A DNA stretch of 64,000 nt from Burkholderiaceae bacterium (GTDB lineage Bacteria; Pseudomonadota; Gammaproteobacteria; Burkholderiales; Burkholderiaceae_C), in assembly GCA_023150375.1 (NCBI GenBank), contig JAKLLA010000011.1, positions 78,703-142,702 on the forward strand. The letters are read 5' to 3'. Made by a program: the position numbers and the translations under genes. The notes under the pieces are model-generated. The model was not told where the DNA came from. It searched no databases and worked only from the letters and a program-made list of their open reading frames with translations. Positions 51,429-61,369 of the stretch are shown here, in pieces; position 1 is the first letter of the stretch, and each line of letters opens with the position of its first letter.

Positions 51429-52225
51429 GCGCCGACCTCGCGGGCCTCCAGCCAGGCCAGTTCCTCGGCCGTGAAGCCCGCGCGCCGCCGCGCCTCCTGG
51501 TTGAAGGGCGGCTTGAGCTTCGGCGCGGCGTAGCGGGCGGCCAGCTGCGGGTAGGCGGCCAGTGGCTCCCGGCCGTCGCGCTCGCAGGCCCAGCGGTACC
51601 AGTGGTTGCCGATGGCCACGTGGCCCACCTCGTCGCGCAGGATGACGTCCAGGATGGCCACCGCCTGCAGGTCACCTGCCTGGCGCAGCCTGGCCTGGAT
51701 GCCGGGCGTCACGTCCAGGCCTCGGGCCTCCAGGGTGCGCGGCACCAGCGCCATGCGGGCGAGGAAGTCCTCGCGGGTCTTCACCGCCATGGTCCAGAGG
51801 CCATCGTGGGCGTCGAAGTCGCCGTAGGCATGGCCCAGCGTGGCCAGATGGTCGGCCACCAGCGCGTGGTGGGTGGCCTCCTCGTCGGCCACGCGCAGCC
51901 AGTCGAGGTAGTAGGCCGGCGGCAGGTCGGGAAAGCGCCAGACGGCGTCCAGCGCCAGGTTGATGGCGTTGAACTCGATGTGGGCGATCGCGTGCAGCAG
52001 CGCAGCCCGCCCCGTCCGGGTGAAGGGCGAGCGCTGCGGCACCGTGCCGGGCGGTACCAGCCGGGGCCGGGCGGGGCGGCCCGGCAGGCCGTCGGGCTCG
52101 TCGTGGCGGGCCGACGGGTCGAGCGACAGCGTCGCGCGCTCGGCCCACAGGGCATGCACCGCATCGGCCTTGGCCAGGGGATCGCTCAGGCACAGGGCCT
52201 GCAGGGCACGTCGTCTCAGCTCCAT
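51425..52225 (-). CDS. DUF455 ferritin-like protein
   Basis: 266 residues from MELRRRALQAL. Ferritin-like helices with HAIAHIEFNAINLALDAVWRF, WLRVADEEATHHALVADHL and VILRDEVGHVAIGNHWYRW supply a likely set of Glu and His ligands for a di-metal centre. Function unknown. It would be transcribed ahead of the channel gene. Confidence 0.86.
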   Translation of the reverse strand: MELRRRALQALCLSDPLAKADAVHALWAERATLSLDPSARHDEPDGLPGRPARPRLVPPGTVPQRSPFTRTGRAALLHAIAHIEFNAINLALDAVWRFPDLPPAYYLDWLRVADEEATHHALVADHLATLGHAYGDFDAHDGLWTMAVKTREDFLARMALVPRTLEARGLDVTPGIQARLRQAGDLQAVAILDVILRDEVGHVAIGNHWYRWACERDGREPLAAYPQLAARYAAPKLKPPFNQEARRRAGFTAEELAWLEAREVGA

Positions 52226-52325
52226 TCCTACAATTGTCGGTCCGGCGGGCTGGGCGGCCGCATCGGGCATGCGGCGGCGCGCTGCCTGCCTCGCCCCTGC
52301 TTGCGCTTCATCAGGAGACGCCGTC

Positions 52326-52850
52326 ATGGCCATCTACCAACTCGGCGACGACGTTCCCGAGATCCATCCCGCGGCCTTCGTGGCCGACAGCGCCACCGTG
52401 ATCGGCAAGGTGCACCTGGCCGAGCGCGCCAGCGTCTGGTTCGGCACGGTCATCCGTGGCGATACCGACCACATCCGCATCGGCCGTGGCAGCAACATCC
52501 AGGACAACTCGGTCCTGCACACCGACGCGGGCATCGAGCTGTTGATCGGCGAGGACGTCACCGTCGGCCACCAGTGCGTGCTGCATGGCTGCTCCATCGG
52601 CGACGGCTCGCTGATCGGCATCGGCGCGATCGTGCTGAACAACGCCAGGATCGGCCGCTACTGCCTGGTGGGTGCGGGGGCGCTGGTGACCGAGGGCAAG
52701 GAGTTCCCCGACTACTCCATGATCGTCGGCAGCCCGGCCAAAGTGCTCAAGACGCTCACGCCCGAGCAGGCCGAGCGCATGGCGCGCGGCTCCACGCTCT
52801 ATGCCGAGCGTGCCGGCAGCTACCGGCATGCACTGAAGAGGATCGATTGA
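52326..52850 (+). CDS. Gamma-carbonic anhydrase family protein (YrdA type)
   Basis: 174 residues. Left-handed beta helix of hexapeptide repeats (SVWFGTVIRGD, IRIGRGSNIQDNSVLHTD) with metal-binding His in HTD, VGHQCVLHGC. Most single-copy YrdA-like proteins bind metal but their in vivo activity is unclear. The stop overlaps hslO by one base. Confidence 0.9.
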   Translation: MAIYQLGDDVPEIHPAAFVADSATVIGKVHLAERASVWFGTVIRGDTDHIRIGRGSNIQDNSVLHTDAGIELLIGEDVTVGHQCVLHGCSIGDGSLIGIGAIVLNNARIGRYCLVGAGALVTEGKEFPDYSMIVGSPAKVLKTLTPEQAERMARGSTLYAERAGSYRHALKRID

Positions 52851-53875
52851 TGGCCCGCCTGGACTCCCCCCCGACGCCCGGCACGCCGCCCCAGGACGGC
52901 GGCGAGCTGCACAAGTTCCTCTTCGAAGGCCTGCCGGTGCGCGGCATGCTGGTGCGCCTGACCGGCGCCTGGACGCAGATCCTGCAGCGCCGCGAGGCCG
53001 CCGGCGGCTACCCGGAGCCGGTGCGCCGCCTGCTCGGCGAGATGAGCGCCGCGGCGGTGCTGATGCAGTCGAACATCAAGTTCAACGGTGCGCTGATCCT
53101 GCAGATGCAGGGCGACGGTCCGGTCAAGCTCGCGGTGGCCGAGGTGCAGCCCGACCTGAGCCTGCGCGCCACCGCCAAGGTGGTCGGCGAGGTGCCCGCC
53201 GAGGCCCGCATCGAGGCGCTGCTCAACGTGCACGGCCAGGGCCGCTGCGCGATCACCCTCGACCCGCGCGACCGCCAGCCCGGCCAGCAGCCCTACCAGG
53301 GCGTGGTGCCGCTGGTGGCCGACGACCTGGCGCCGATGCAGGAACTCGGGCAGGTGCTCGAGCACTACATGCTGCAGTCCGAGCAGCTCGACACCACGCT
53401 GGTGCTGGCCGCCGACGACCGGGTCGCCGCCGGCCTGCTGATCCAGCGCCTGCCGCTGCAGGGCGAGGCCAACCTGGCCGGCCGCTCGGCGGCCCAGGAG
53501 GCCGACGAGATCGGCCGCAACGAGGCCTACCTGCGCATCGCCACGCTGGCGGCCACCCTGAAGCGCGAGGAACTGCTGACGCTGGACGCCGACACCATCC
53601 TGCGCCGCCTGTTCTGGGAGGAGGACCTGCGCCGCTTCCCGGCCCAGACCGGCGAGCACGGGCCGCGCTTTGCCTGCACCTGTTCGCCCGAACGGGTCGG
53701 GCGCATGCTGGTCGGCCTGGGGCGCGAGGAGGTCGACGGCATCCTGGCCGAACGCGGCGACATCGAGGTGGGCTGCGACTTCTGCGGTGCACAGTACCGC
53801 TTCGATGCGGTGGACGCGGCCAAGCTGTTCGTGCCGGCGGCCGAGCAGGGGCCGGGCTCGGGCACGGTGCAGTGA
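52850..53875 (+). CDS. hslO: 33 kDa redox-regulated chaperone Hsp33
   Basis: 341 residues. Hsp33 body with VRGMLVRLTGAW, LMQSNIKFNGALILQMQGDGPVKL and QPYQGVVPL. The C-terminal redox switch has the four zinc-binding Cys as CTC (FACTCSPERV) and CDFC. Oxidation opens the switch and activates the holdase. The ATG shares a base with the preceding stop. Confidence 0.95.
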   Translation: MARLDSPPTPGTPPQDGGELHKFLFEGLPVRGMLVRLTGAWTQILQRREAAGGYPEPVRRLLGEMSAAAVLMQSNIKFNGALILQMQGDGPVKLAVAEVQPDLSLRATAKVVGEVPAEARIEALLNVHGQGRCAITLDPRDRQPGQQPYQGVVPLVADDLAPMQELGQVLEHYMLQSEQLDTTLVLAADDRVAAGLLIQRLPLQGEANLAGRSAAQEADEIGRNEAYLRIATLAATLKREELLTLDADTILRRLFWEEDLRRFPAQTGEHGPRFACTCSPERVGRMLVGLGREEVDGILAERGDIEVGCDFCGAQYRFDAVDAAKLFVPAAEQGPGSGTVQ

Positions 53876-53931
53876 GAGGCGGGCGCCGGGCCTGTCTGGA
53901 CGCCGCCGGCCCGCCGCCCCAGAATGACGCC

Positions 53932-54507
53932 ATGGGTGCCCTCGACATTCCCCTGCCGCTCGCGCGCCACCGGCTGACGGTGGAGGAGTACTACCGCATG
54001 GCGGAGGCCGGGATCCTTTCGCCCGACGACCGGGTGGAGCTCATCGAGGGAGAGGTGATCGACATGGCACCACAGAAGAGCCGGCATGCGTCGGTGCTGA
54101 CGGAGTTGCTGAACCGTCTGGCGCAGGCGGTCGGTCCAGCGGCTCGGGTGGCCTGCCAGGTGCCGCTGAATCTGTCCGATCGCAGCGAGCCCGAGCCGGA
54201 TCTGATGCTGCTGCGCCCGCGCGAAGACCGCTACCGTGGCTCCCATCCCACGCCGGCCGACGTGCTGCTGCTCGTCGAGGTGGCCGACAGCAGCGCTCGC
54301 TACGACCGCGAGGTGAAGCTGCCGCTGTACGCCCGCCATGGCGTGGCCGAGGTCTGGCTGGTGGACCTGGAGGCCGGCCGGCTGCGCTGCTTCCGGCGCC
54401 TGCAGGGGGGCGAGTACGGCGAGATCTCCTCCACCGAGACGCCCGGGCCCACGCCGCTGCCGGGCCTGCCCGGCCTGCAGGTGGACCTGGGCGGCCTGCT
54501 CGACTGA
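53932..54507 (+). CDS. Uma2 family endonuclease (DUF820)
   Basis: 191 residues. RLTVEEYYRMAEAGIL, DDRVELIEGEVIDMAPQKSRHA, then the PD-(D/E)xK-like core EPEPDLMLLRP and LLLVEVADSSARYDREVKLPLYARHGVAEVWLVD (Glu and Lys of the active site). Uma2 proteins are abundant in cyanobacteria and patchy elsewhere, so this gene may have been acquired, although its base composition matches the region. Biological role unknown. Confidence 0.86.
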   Translation: MGALDIPLPLARHRLTVEEYYRMAEAGILSPDDRVELIEGEVIDMAPQKSRHASVLTELLNRLAQAVGPAARVACQVPLNLSDRSEPEPDLMLLRPREDRYRGSHPTPADVLLLVEVADSSARYDREVKLPLYARHGVAEVWLVDLEAGRLRCFRRLQGGEYGEISSTETPGPTPLPGLPGLQVDLGGLLD

Positions 54508-54548
54508 CCTGCGCAATATCGGCCTTTCGGCCGAGCTCGTCCGGCGGA

Positions 54549-55616
54549 TCAGCGCCCGCGGGGCGTCAGCGCCGCACGCAGCCCGGCGGTCGGCGCGAGG
54601 CGGCCCACCTGGCGGGCGTTCCAGTTGACCAGGCGGGGCTCGGCCAGTTCGGCCAGCAGGGCCTGTTCGCCGTCGTCCAGCCGCAGCAGGGCGGCCACCA
54701 CCGTGGCCATCACCACCTCGGCGGCGCGGGCGCCCTGGCCGTCGTCGATCTTCAGCGCCACGCCCAGGCCGAGCTCCGGCAGGGCCGCGGCGTAGACACC
54801 CTCGGCGCCGACCTTGCAGCAGACCCGCTCGCCCAGGCGCTGCATCAGCCGGGTGTCGAAGCGGCCGCGGCCGGCCACCATCTGCGGGGCGCGGGCGATC
54901 GCAGCGCGCAGGCGCCGGGCCGCCAGGGCCAGGTCCACCGGCAGGCCCTCGCCGGTGGCGGCGCGGGCGAAGCCCCGCGCCAGGGCGCGCAGCGGCAGCG
55001 CCCAGGTCGGGATCGAGCAGCCGTCGATGCCGCGCGGCGCCTGCGCCAGGTCGGCCCCGGTGGCCGCCTGCAGCGCCGCGCCCACCGTGCGCATCACCGG
55101 GTGCTCGGGCTCGACGTAGCCGGCCAGCCAGCCGGCCAGCCGGTCACCGCGCAGGCCGCAGAGCTGCCGGCCCAGGCAGACGAAGCCGGCGTGCTTGCCC
55201 GAGCAGTTGTTGTGCAGCGCGTGGGGCACCTGGCCGGCTGCGGCCAGCTCCCGGGCCGCCACGTCCAGCAGCGGCCAGTGGGTGCCGCATTCCAGCGCGC
55301 TGCGATCGAGCCCGGCCTTGGCCAGCATGGCGGCGGCCGTCTGCACATGCTCGGGGTCGCCGCCGTGCGAGGCGCAGGCCAGCGCGAGTTCGGCATCGCT
55401 CAGGCCCAGGGCGTCGGCCGCGCCGCTGGCCACCAGCGGCAGGGCCTGCAGCAGCTTGACCGCGGAGCGGGGAAAGACCGGCCGGTCGATGTCGCCCAGC
55501 GCGCTGTACACGTGCCCCTGGGCATCGACGATGGCCAGCGCGCCGCGGTGGAAGGACTCCACCGCCGGGCCGCGCCAGACCTCCACCAGCTCGGGGTTGT
55601 TCAGTCCGGCCTGCAT
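54549..55616 (-). CDS. Asparaginase (type II-like, DUF1402-free Rhizobium type)
   Basis: 355 residues. The family pattern of thermolabile, Rhizobium-type L-asparaginases: VEVWRGPAVESFHRGALAIVDA, FPRSAVKLLQALPLV, CASHGGDPEHV, CSGKHAGFV and IDGCSIPTWALPL. Ser-Lys pairs in the first and third motifs are the likely catalytic residues. It hydrolyses asparagine to aspartate and ammonia. The esterase gene lies 19 bases away on the same strand. Confidence 0.9.
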   Translation of the reverse strand: MQAGLNNPELVEVWRGPAVESFHRGALAIVDAQGHVYSALGDIDRPVFPRSAVKLLQALPLVASGAADALGLSDAELALACASHGGDPEHVQTAAAMLAKAGLDRSALECGTHWPLLDVAARELAAAGQVPHALHNNCSGKHAGFVCLGRQLCGLRGDRLAGWLAGYVEPEHPVMRTVGAALQAATGADLAQAPRGIDGCSIPTWALPLRALARGFARAATGEGLPVDLALAARRLRAAIARAPQMVAGRGRFDTRLMQRLGERVCCKVGAEGVYAAALPELGLGVALKIDDGQGARAAEVVMATVVAALLRLDDGEQALLAELAEPRLVNWNARQVGRLAPTAGLRAALTPRGR

Positions 55617-55635
55617 GGTGCGCCCTCGCCCCGCG

Positions 55636-56592
55636 TCAGCCGCGCAGGGCGCGCCGGATCACCTGCGCGCAGAGGTCGACCGCGGTGCGGGCCTCGTCGA
55701 GCACCCGGCCCATCGTCAGGAAGCCGTGGATCTGCCGCTCGAAGCAGACGTACTGCACCGCGTTGCCCGCGGCGCTGAGCAGGTCGGCGTACTCGCGGCC
55801 CTCGTCGCGCAGCGGATCGAAGCCGGCGGTGAGCACGAAGGCCGGCGGCAGATCGCGCAGGTCCTCGCGCAGCGCCGGCGAGGCGCGCCAGTCGCTGTCC
55901 TGGGCGCGGTCGGGGAGGTAGTGGCCGCGGAAGTAGGCGATCGAATCGCGCGTGAGCAGGTAGCCCTGGCCGTTGTGGGTATGCGAGGGGGCCACCGCCC
56001 GCATGTCGGTGGCCGGGTAGACCAGCAGCTGCAGGCGCAGCGGCAGCCCGGCGCCGCCGCGGGCGGCGTCGCGCAGCGTCAGCGCCACCACCGCGGCCAG
56101 GTTGCCGCCGGCGCTGTCGCCGCCCACGCCGATGCGCCGCGCATCCAGCCCCAGCCCGGCGGCGTGCTGGTGCACCCAGCGGGTGGCGGCCACGCAGTCG
56201 TCCACCGCGGCCGGAAAGGCATGCTCGGGCGCGAGCCGGTAGTCCACCGCCACCAGTGCGCAGCCGCTGGCATTGGCCAGCTGGCGGCACAGGCTGTCGT
56301 GGGTGTCCAGGTCGCCGATGGTCCAGCCGCCGCCGTGGAAGTACACCAGCACGGGCAGCTCGCCGGCCTGCTGCGCCGCCCGCAGCGGGCGGTACAGGCG
56401 GGCGGCGAGGGTCTGCGTCGGGCCGGGGATGCGCAGTTCGCGCAGTTCACCCACCTCGGGCGGGTCGGGCTGGGTGAAGAAGCGTCGCTCGCGGTAGAAC
56501 TTGCGGGCCTCGGCCGGCGTCAGGGTGTGCGTGGCCGGCACGCCGCGGGCCTCCATCAGGTCCAGCAGCGCGCGGGCTTGGGGGTCGAGCAT
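55636..56592 (-). CDS. Alpha/beta hydrolase, hormone-sensitive lipase family
   Basis: 318 residues from MLDPQARALL behind CAGGAG. Oxyanion motif HGGGWTIGD, nucleophile elbow GDSAGGN, Asp in DPLRDEG and His in QIHGF are all present. Such enzymes hydrolyse short acyl esters. Cytoplasmic, no signal peptide. Confidence 0.91.
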   Translation of the reverse strand: MLDPQARALLDLMEARGVPATHTLTPAEARKFYRERRFFTQPDPPEVGELRELRIPGPTQTLAARLYRPLRAAQQAGELPVLVYFHGGGWTIGDLDTHDSLCRQLANASGCALVAVDYRLAPEHAFPAAVDDCVAATRWVHQHAAGLGLDARRIGVGGDSAGGNLAAVVALTLRDAARGGAGLPLRLQLLVYPATDMRAVAPSHTHNGQGYLLTRDSIAYFRGHYLPDRAQDSDWRASPALREDLRDLPPAFVLTAGFDPLRDEGREYADLLSAAGNAVQYVCFERQIHGFLTMGRVLDEARTAVDLCAQVIRRALRG

Positions 56593-56694
56593 GGGCGTCT
56601 CCTGCGTCGTCCGGGATGCTGCCATTGTGCCCAGCGGCGCAGGCAGACCGGCCTCGGAGCTTCATCCCCCGAATGCGGGGGGCGACTGGCGGCC

Positions 56695-57615
56695 TCAGCC
56701 GCGGGGATGGTGGCGGGCGTGCAGCTGCTCGAGCCGCTCGCGCGCCACATGGGTGTAGATCTGCGTGGTGGAGATGTCGGCGTGGCCCAGCAGCAGCTGC
56801 ACCACGCGCAGGTCGGCGCCATGGTTGAGCAGGTGGGTGGCGAAGGCGTGGCGCAGGGTGTGTGGCGACAGCGGCTGCACGATGCCGGCCTGGCGGGCAT
56901 GCTGGCGCACCAGGTGCCAGGCCATCTGCCGCGTCATGGCCGCCCCCCGCACGGTGACGAACAGCTCGTCGCAGACCCGCCCGGCCAGCAGCGCGGGACG
57001 CGCTTCGTCCAGGTAGCGCTGCAGCCAGTCGCGCGCCACCTCGCCGAAGGGCAGCAGCCGCTCCTTGCTGCCCTTGCCGGTCACGCGCAGCACCGCATCG
57101 GCCAGGTTCAGCTGCACCAGCCGCAGCGTGGTGAGCTCGCTGACGCGCAGGCCGGCGGCATACATCAGCTCGAGCATCGCGCGGTCGCGCAGGCCCAGCG
57201 GACTGTCCACCGGCGGCGCGGCCAGCAGGGCCTCCACCTGCGATTCGCCCAGGCTGTGCGGCAGGCGCATCGGCATGCGCGCCGGGCTCAGGCGCAGCGT
57301 GGGGTCGGCGCTGCAGAGCTGCTCGCGCAGGGCCCAGCGGTAGAAGCGCTTGAAGACGGTGAGCCGGCGGTTCGCGCTGCTGGCGCGGCTGCCGGCGTGG
57401 CGCGCAGCGATGTAGGCCAGCAGGTGGTGCTCGCGCAGCGCCTCGAGGCCGGGTGCCGGCAGGCCGTCGGCATCCGCCTCGGCCCGCGCCAGCCAGGCCG
57501 ACAGCCCGCTCAGGTCGCGCCGGTAGGCCGCCAGGCTGTTGGCGGCCAGGCCGTCCTCGAGCCACAGCGCGTCGAGGAAGCGGTCGATCAGGGCCTGGTC
57601 GACCGGCCGCGCCAC
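56695..57615 (-). CDS. xerD: Site-specific tyrosine recombinase XerD
   Basis: 306 residues with GTG start; no other start fits before the conserved [15 protein letters not shown]-terminal SAM-like core-binding domain (about 1-95), then the catalytic domain with Arg in [10 protein letters not shown], Lys in [37 protein letters not shown] with the Tyr nucleophile. It resolves chromosome dimers at dif together with XerC, which is encoded elsewhere. Confidence 0.94.
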   Translation of the reverse strand: MARPVDQALIDRFLDALWLEDGLAANSLAAYRRDLSGLSAWLARAEADADGLPAPGLEALREHHLLAYIAARHAGSRASSANRRLTVFKRFYRWALREQLCSADPTLRLSPARMPMRLPHSLGESQVEALLAAPPVDSPLGLRDRAMLELMYAAGLRVSELTTLRLVQLNLADAVLRVTGKGSKERLLPFGEVARDWLQRYLDEARPALLAGRVCDELFVTVRGAAMTRQMAWHLVRQHARQAGIVQPLSPHTLRHAFATHLLNHGADLRVVQLLLGHADISTTQIYTHVARERLEQLHARHHPRG

Positions 57616-57668
57616 CTGCGCCGCCGGCCGTCCGCGCGCTGCAGCCCGGCCGCCTGCTGCGCCGGGGC

Positions 57669-58658
57669 TCAATCCAGCTTCAGCTTCTGCTGTTCGACCA
57701 CCTTCCTGTAGACCTCGAACTCGGCCTTGATCTGGGCGGCGAACTGCTCGGGGGTGTTGGCGACGATCACCGAGCCGGTGTCCTCGATGCGCTTCTTCAC
57801 CGCCGCATCCTCCAGGGTCTTCTTCATCGCCGCGGCCACCTTGTCGACCACCTCGCGCGACAGGCCCTTGGGCCCGAGGATGCCGTAGTAGGCCATGCGG
57901 TTGACCGGCTCGAGGCCGATCTCCTTGAAGGTCGGCACATTGGGCAGCACAGCCAGGCGCGCCGGGGCCGCCACCACGATGGGGATCAGCCGACCGTCGC
58001 GGATGAAGGGCAGGGCCGAGGGCAGGTTGTCGAAGATGATCGGCACCTGGCCGGCCACGGTGTCGTTGAGCGCCGGGCCCGCGCCGCGGTAGGGAATGTG
58101 GGTGATGAACACCCCGGCCAGGTTCTTGTACAGCTCCATCTGCAGGTGGCCGATGCCGCCGGTGCCCGAACTGGCGAAGCTGTAGCGCCCGGGATTCTTC
58201 TTCAGCTCGGCCACGAAGGCCTTGTAGTCCTTGGCCGGAAAGCTCGGGTGCACCGCGATGATGTTCGGCGTGGCCGCCAGGTTGATGATCGGGGTGAAGT
58301 CGGTCAGCGGGTTGTAGGGCGTCTTCGGGTTGATCGCCGGATTCGCCGCGGTGGTGGACACCGTGGCCATGCCCAGCACATGCCCGTCGGCCGGCGCCTT
58401 GGTCAGTTCGGCCGCGCCGATGATGCCGCCGCCGCCGGCCTTGTTCTCCACCACCAGGGTCTGGCCCAGCGCCGGGGCGATCTTCTCGGCCATCGTGCGG
58501 GCGATGATGTCGGTGGTGCCGCCGGGGGCGAAGGGCACGATCAGCCGCACCGGCTTGCTTGGGTAGGCCTGCGCCAGCGCGGTGCCGGGCAGGGCGGTGA
58601 ACAGGCTGCCGAAGGCGGCGAGGGTGGCGGCTTGGGTCAGCTGGCGGCGTCGAAGCAT
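57669..58658 (-). CDS. Bug/TTT-family periplasmic solute receptor
   Basis: 329 residues from MLRRRQLTQ, with GAGGAG upstream. A signal peptide with twin-arginine flavour ([16 protein letters not shown], cleavage after ALAQA) precedes the tripartite tricarboxylate receptor fold: [37 protein letters not shown] and [16 protein letters not shown]. Burkholderiales carry many orphan copies. No TctA/TctB permease is adjacent. Ligand unknown, often a carboxylate. Confidence 0.9.
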   Translation of the reverse strand: MLRRRQLTQAATLAAFGSLFTALPGTALAQAYPSKPVRLIVPFAPGGTTDIIARTMAEKIAPALGQTLVVENKAGGGGIIGAAELTKAPADGHVLGMATVSTTAANPAINPKTPYNPLTDFTPIINLAATPNIIAVHPSFPAKDYKAFVAELKKNPGRYSFASSGTGGIGHLQMELYKNLAGVFITHIPYRGAGPALNDTVAGQVPIIFDNLPSALPFIRDGRLIPIVVAAPARLAVLPNVPTFKEIGLEPVNRMAYYGILGPKGLSREVVDKVAAAMKKTLEDAAVKKRIEDTGSVIVANTPEQFAAQIKAEFEVYRKVVEQQKLKLD

Positions 58659-58770
58659 GCGTGGGTCTCCTCGGGCGGGGCGGGGGATGGGGGATCGGCT
58701 CGGGGCGGGCCCGGCTGGCGGACATCCTAGCGCGGACCACCGGTCGGCGGCCCTCGGGTAGTCTCGGGCG

Positions 58771-59679
58771 ATGCTCCTCACCCACGCCCTGCTGCTGCTG
58801 CCGGACTTCCTGCTGATCGTCTGCGGCTTCCTGGTCTGCCGCTTCACCGGACTCGACCGCAGTGTCTGGGGCGCGGCCGAGCGGCTGGTGTACTGGCTGC
58901 TCTTTCCGGTGCTGCTGTTCACCTCGATCGTGCGCACGCCGATCGATCCGGCCAGCTCGCTGGGGCTCGGCCTGGCCGGGCTGGCGGTGGTGGGTGCGGG
59001 CGTGGTGCTGGCCGCCGCGCTGCGTGCCTGGCCGGGGGTGGATGCGCGGCGGCAGTCCAGTGGCGCGCAGGTGGCCTTCCGATTCAATTCCTACGTGGCG
59101 CTGGCGCTGGCCGAGCGCATCGGCGGCTCGGCCGGGGTGGCCTGGATCGCGCTGCTGGTGGCGCTGTGCGTGCCGCTGTGCAACCTGGGGGCGGTGTGGT
59201 CGCTGGCCCGTCACGGCGGCCAGCCGCTGCTGCGCGAGCTGGCCCACAACCCGCTGATCCTGTCCACCGTGGCCGGGCTGGTGGCCAACCTGGCCGGCCT
59301 GCGCCTGCCGCAGACCGCCGACACGGTGCTCGGGCGCATCGGCGCGGCGGCGCTGCCGCTGGGCCTGATGGCCGTCGGCGCCGGCCTGCAGTGGGGCGGA
59401 CTGCGGCAGGCGCCGGGCCTGGCCGCCGCGCTGCTGGGCATCCGGCACGCCGTGCTGCCGCTGCTCGGCCTGGGGCTGGGCATCGCGCTGGCGCTGCCCA
59501 CCGGCCAGGCGCAGATGCTGGCGGCCTTTGCCGCGCTGCCTACCGCGTCGAGCTGCTACGTGCTGGCCGCGCGCATGGGCGGCGACGGCCCCTACGTGGC
59601 CGGTCTGGTGACCGTCTCGACCCTGCTGGGCATGCTCAGCGTGCCGCTCACGCTCACCCTGTTCGACCAGCTGCGCTGA
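58771..59679 (+). CDS. AEC family transporter
   Basis: 302 residues, ten predicted helices, membrane transport protein (PF03547 type). Segments [35 protein letters not shown] and [18 protein letters not shown] are typical. Related proteins export or import organic acids such as malate. It overlaps the convergent queG by 26 bases. Confidence 0.84.
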   Translation: MLLTHALLLLPDFLLIVCGFLVCRFTGLDRSVWGAAERLVYWLLFPVLLFTSIVRTPIDPASSLGLGLAGLAVVGAGVVLAAALRAWPGVDARRQSSGAQVAFRFNSYVALALAERIGGSAGVAWIALLVALCVPLCNLGAVWSLARHGGQPLLRELAHNPLILSTVAGLVANLAGLRLPQTADTVLGRIGAAALPLGLMAVGAGLQWGGLRQAPGLAAALLGIRHAVLPLLGLGLGIALALPTGQAQMLAAFAALPTASSCYVLAARMGGDGPYVAGLVTVSTLLGMLSVPLTLTLFDQLR

Positions 59680-60832
59680 ACGAGCCCGCAGCGCCGCCCT
59701 GCGCCGGGGCCGGCGTCTCGCGCTGCGCCAGCGCCCAGTCGATGTGCTCGGCCAGCTGCGCGTCGGCCCCGTCGCGGCGCGCCTGCAGGGCGGCGGCATA
59801 GGCGAGGTCGCCGGTGGCGCGCCAGGCATTGCCCAGCGCCACGGCGAGGTTGCGCAGCCAGCGCCGGTGGCCGATGCGGCGGATCGGGCTGCCCTCGGTG
59901 CGGCGCAGGAAGGTGGCCTCGTCCCAGCCCCAGAGTGCGATCGGCGTCGTGTCCTCCAGCTCGGGGCGCGGGGTGAAGTCCGGCAGCGGGCTGCGCCGGG
60001 CGAACTTGTTCCAGGGGCAGGCGAGCTGGCAGTCGTCGCAGCCGTAGATGCGGTTGCCCATCGCCACGCGCAGCTCGGGCGGGATCGGCCCGTCCTGCTC
60101 GAGGGTCAGATAGCTGATGCAGCGGCGCGCGTCGAGCCGGTAGGGCGCCACGATCGCGCCGGTCGGGCAGGCATCCAGGCAGGCGCTGCAGCGGCCGCAG
60201 TGCGACGGCGGGGGCGGGCCGGTGAGCGGCAGCGGCAGGTCGACGAAGATCTCGCCCAGGAAGCTCATCGAGCCGCCGTCGCGGTCCAGCAGCAGGGTGT
60301 GCTTGCCGCGCCAGCCCAGCGCCGAGCGCTGCGCCAGCTCCACCTCCAGCACCGGCGCGGAGTCGCAGAACACCCGGTGGCCCAGCGGCCCCACCTCCGC
60401 CTGCAGCTGCCCGGCCAGGCGCTGCAGCCGCTGGCGCAGCACCTTGTGGTAGTCGCGCCCCCGGGCATACAGCGAGATCACCGCCTGCCGCGGGTCGGCC
60501 AGACGGGCCTGCTCGCGGGCACGCCAGTCTTCGGGCGTGCACTCGGGCAGGTAGTCCATGCGCGCGGTGATCACCCGCAGCGTGCCCGGGCGCAGGGCGG
60601 CCGGGCGGGCCCGGGTCAGGCCGTGCGCGGCCATGTAGGCCATCTCGCCGTGCCAGCCGGCATCCAGCCAGCGCTGCAGGCCCTCTTCCACCGCTTCGCC
60701 CAGCTGCACGTCGGCCACGCCGATCTGGGAGAATCCCAGCGCCTCGGCCCAGGTACGCAACCGGGCCAGCAGCGCCTGGCCTTCTGCCGCGTCGAGCGCG
60801 GGGGGTGTCTGCGGCGAGCAACCAGCTGTCAT
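59654..60832 (-). CDS. queG: Epoxyqueuosine reductase
   Basis: 392 residues. Cobalamin-binding N-terminal part with [18 protein letters not shown] [17 protein letters not shown] and [23 protein letters not shown]. Two 4Fe-4S clusters: [16 protein letters not shown] and [14 protein letters not shown] short HEAT-like C-terminal region follows. It performs the last step of queuosine synthesis in tRNA. Divergent from tsaE with just three bases between the start codons. Confidence 0.95.
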   Translation of the reverse strand: MTAGCSPQTPPALDAAEGQALLARLRTWAEALGFSQIGVADVQLGEAVEEGLQRWLDAGWHGEMAYMAAHGLTRARPAALRPGTLRVITARMDYLPECTPEDWRAREQARLADPRQAVISLYARGRDYHKVLRQRLQRLAGQLQAEVGPLGHRVFCDSAPVLEVELAQRSALGWRGKHTLLLDRDGGSMSFLGEIFVDLPLPLTGPPPPSHCGRCSACLDACPTGAIVAPYRLDARRCISYLTLEQDGPIPPELRVAMGNRIYGCDDCQLACPWNKFARRSPLPDFTPRPELEDTTPIALWGWDEATFLRRTEGSPIRRIGHRRWLRNLAVALGNAWRATGDLAYAAALQARRDGADAQLAEHIDWALAQRETPAPAQGGAAGSFSAAGRTG

Positions 60833-60835
60833 CCG

Positions 60836-61369
60836 GTGATTCTAGAAACCCGCATCCTGCACTGGCCCGACGAGGCCGCCTGCGAGGCCGGCGCCCGCGC
60901 GCTGGCCGCCTGCCCGGCGACCCGGCAGGCCTGCATCGAACTGGAAGGCACGCTGGGGGCCGGCAAGACCACCTTCGCCCGCCACCTGCTGCGCGCCCTC
61001 GGCGTGACCGGGCGCATCAAGAGCCCGAGCTACGCCATCGTCGAGCCCTACGAACTGCCGGCCGGCGAGGCCGGCGCCGGGCCGGCGCCGCTGCCGTTGC
61101 TGCATTTCGACTTCTACCGCTTCGCCGATCCGCGGGAATGGGAGGAGGCGGGCTTTCGCGATCTCTTCGCCGCCCCCGGCCTGAAGCTGGTGGAGTGGCC
61201 GCAGCGCGCCCAGGGCCTGCTGCCCGAGCCGGACCTGCGCCTGCACCTCGAGCCGCTGCCCGACGAAAGCCGGCGCCTCGTCGCCGAGGCCTGCAGCCCG
61301 GCCGGCCAGGCGCTGCTGGCGGCGCTGGCCGCAGGGGCCGCGGCCGCCGCTGCGGAGGCCCGCGCATGA
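60836..61369 (+). CDS. tsaE: tRNA threonylcarbamoyladenosine synthesis ATPase TsaE
   Basis: 177 residues from GTG at 60836, the only start codon before the conserved region. Walker A GTLGAGKTTFAR, IKSPSYAIVEPY, then LLHFDFYRFADPREWEEAG and LVEWPQR are the TsaE signature. It is needed for the t6A modification with TsaB, C and D, encoded elsewhere. It overlaps amiC by 4 bases. Confidence 0.94.
   Translation: MILETRILHWPDEAACEAGARALAACPATRQACIELEGTLGAGKTTFARHLLRALGVTGRIKSPSYAIVEPYELPAGEAGAGPAPLPLLHFDFYRFADPREWEEAGFRDLFAAPGLKLVEWPQRAQGLLPEPDLRLHLEPLPDESRRLVAEACSPAGQALLAALAAGAAAAAAEARA

Noticed and set aside
53932..54507. Uma2 gene as sign of a mobile element
   Set aside because: No transposase, inverted repeats, direct repeats or composition shift surround it.
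56695..57615. xerD as a phage or integron integrase
   Set aside because: Length and motifs match chromosomal XerD, and no att site, cassette array or phage gene is nearby.
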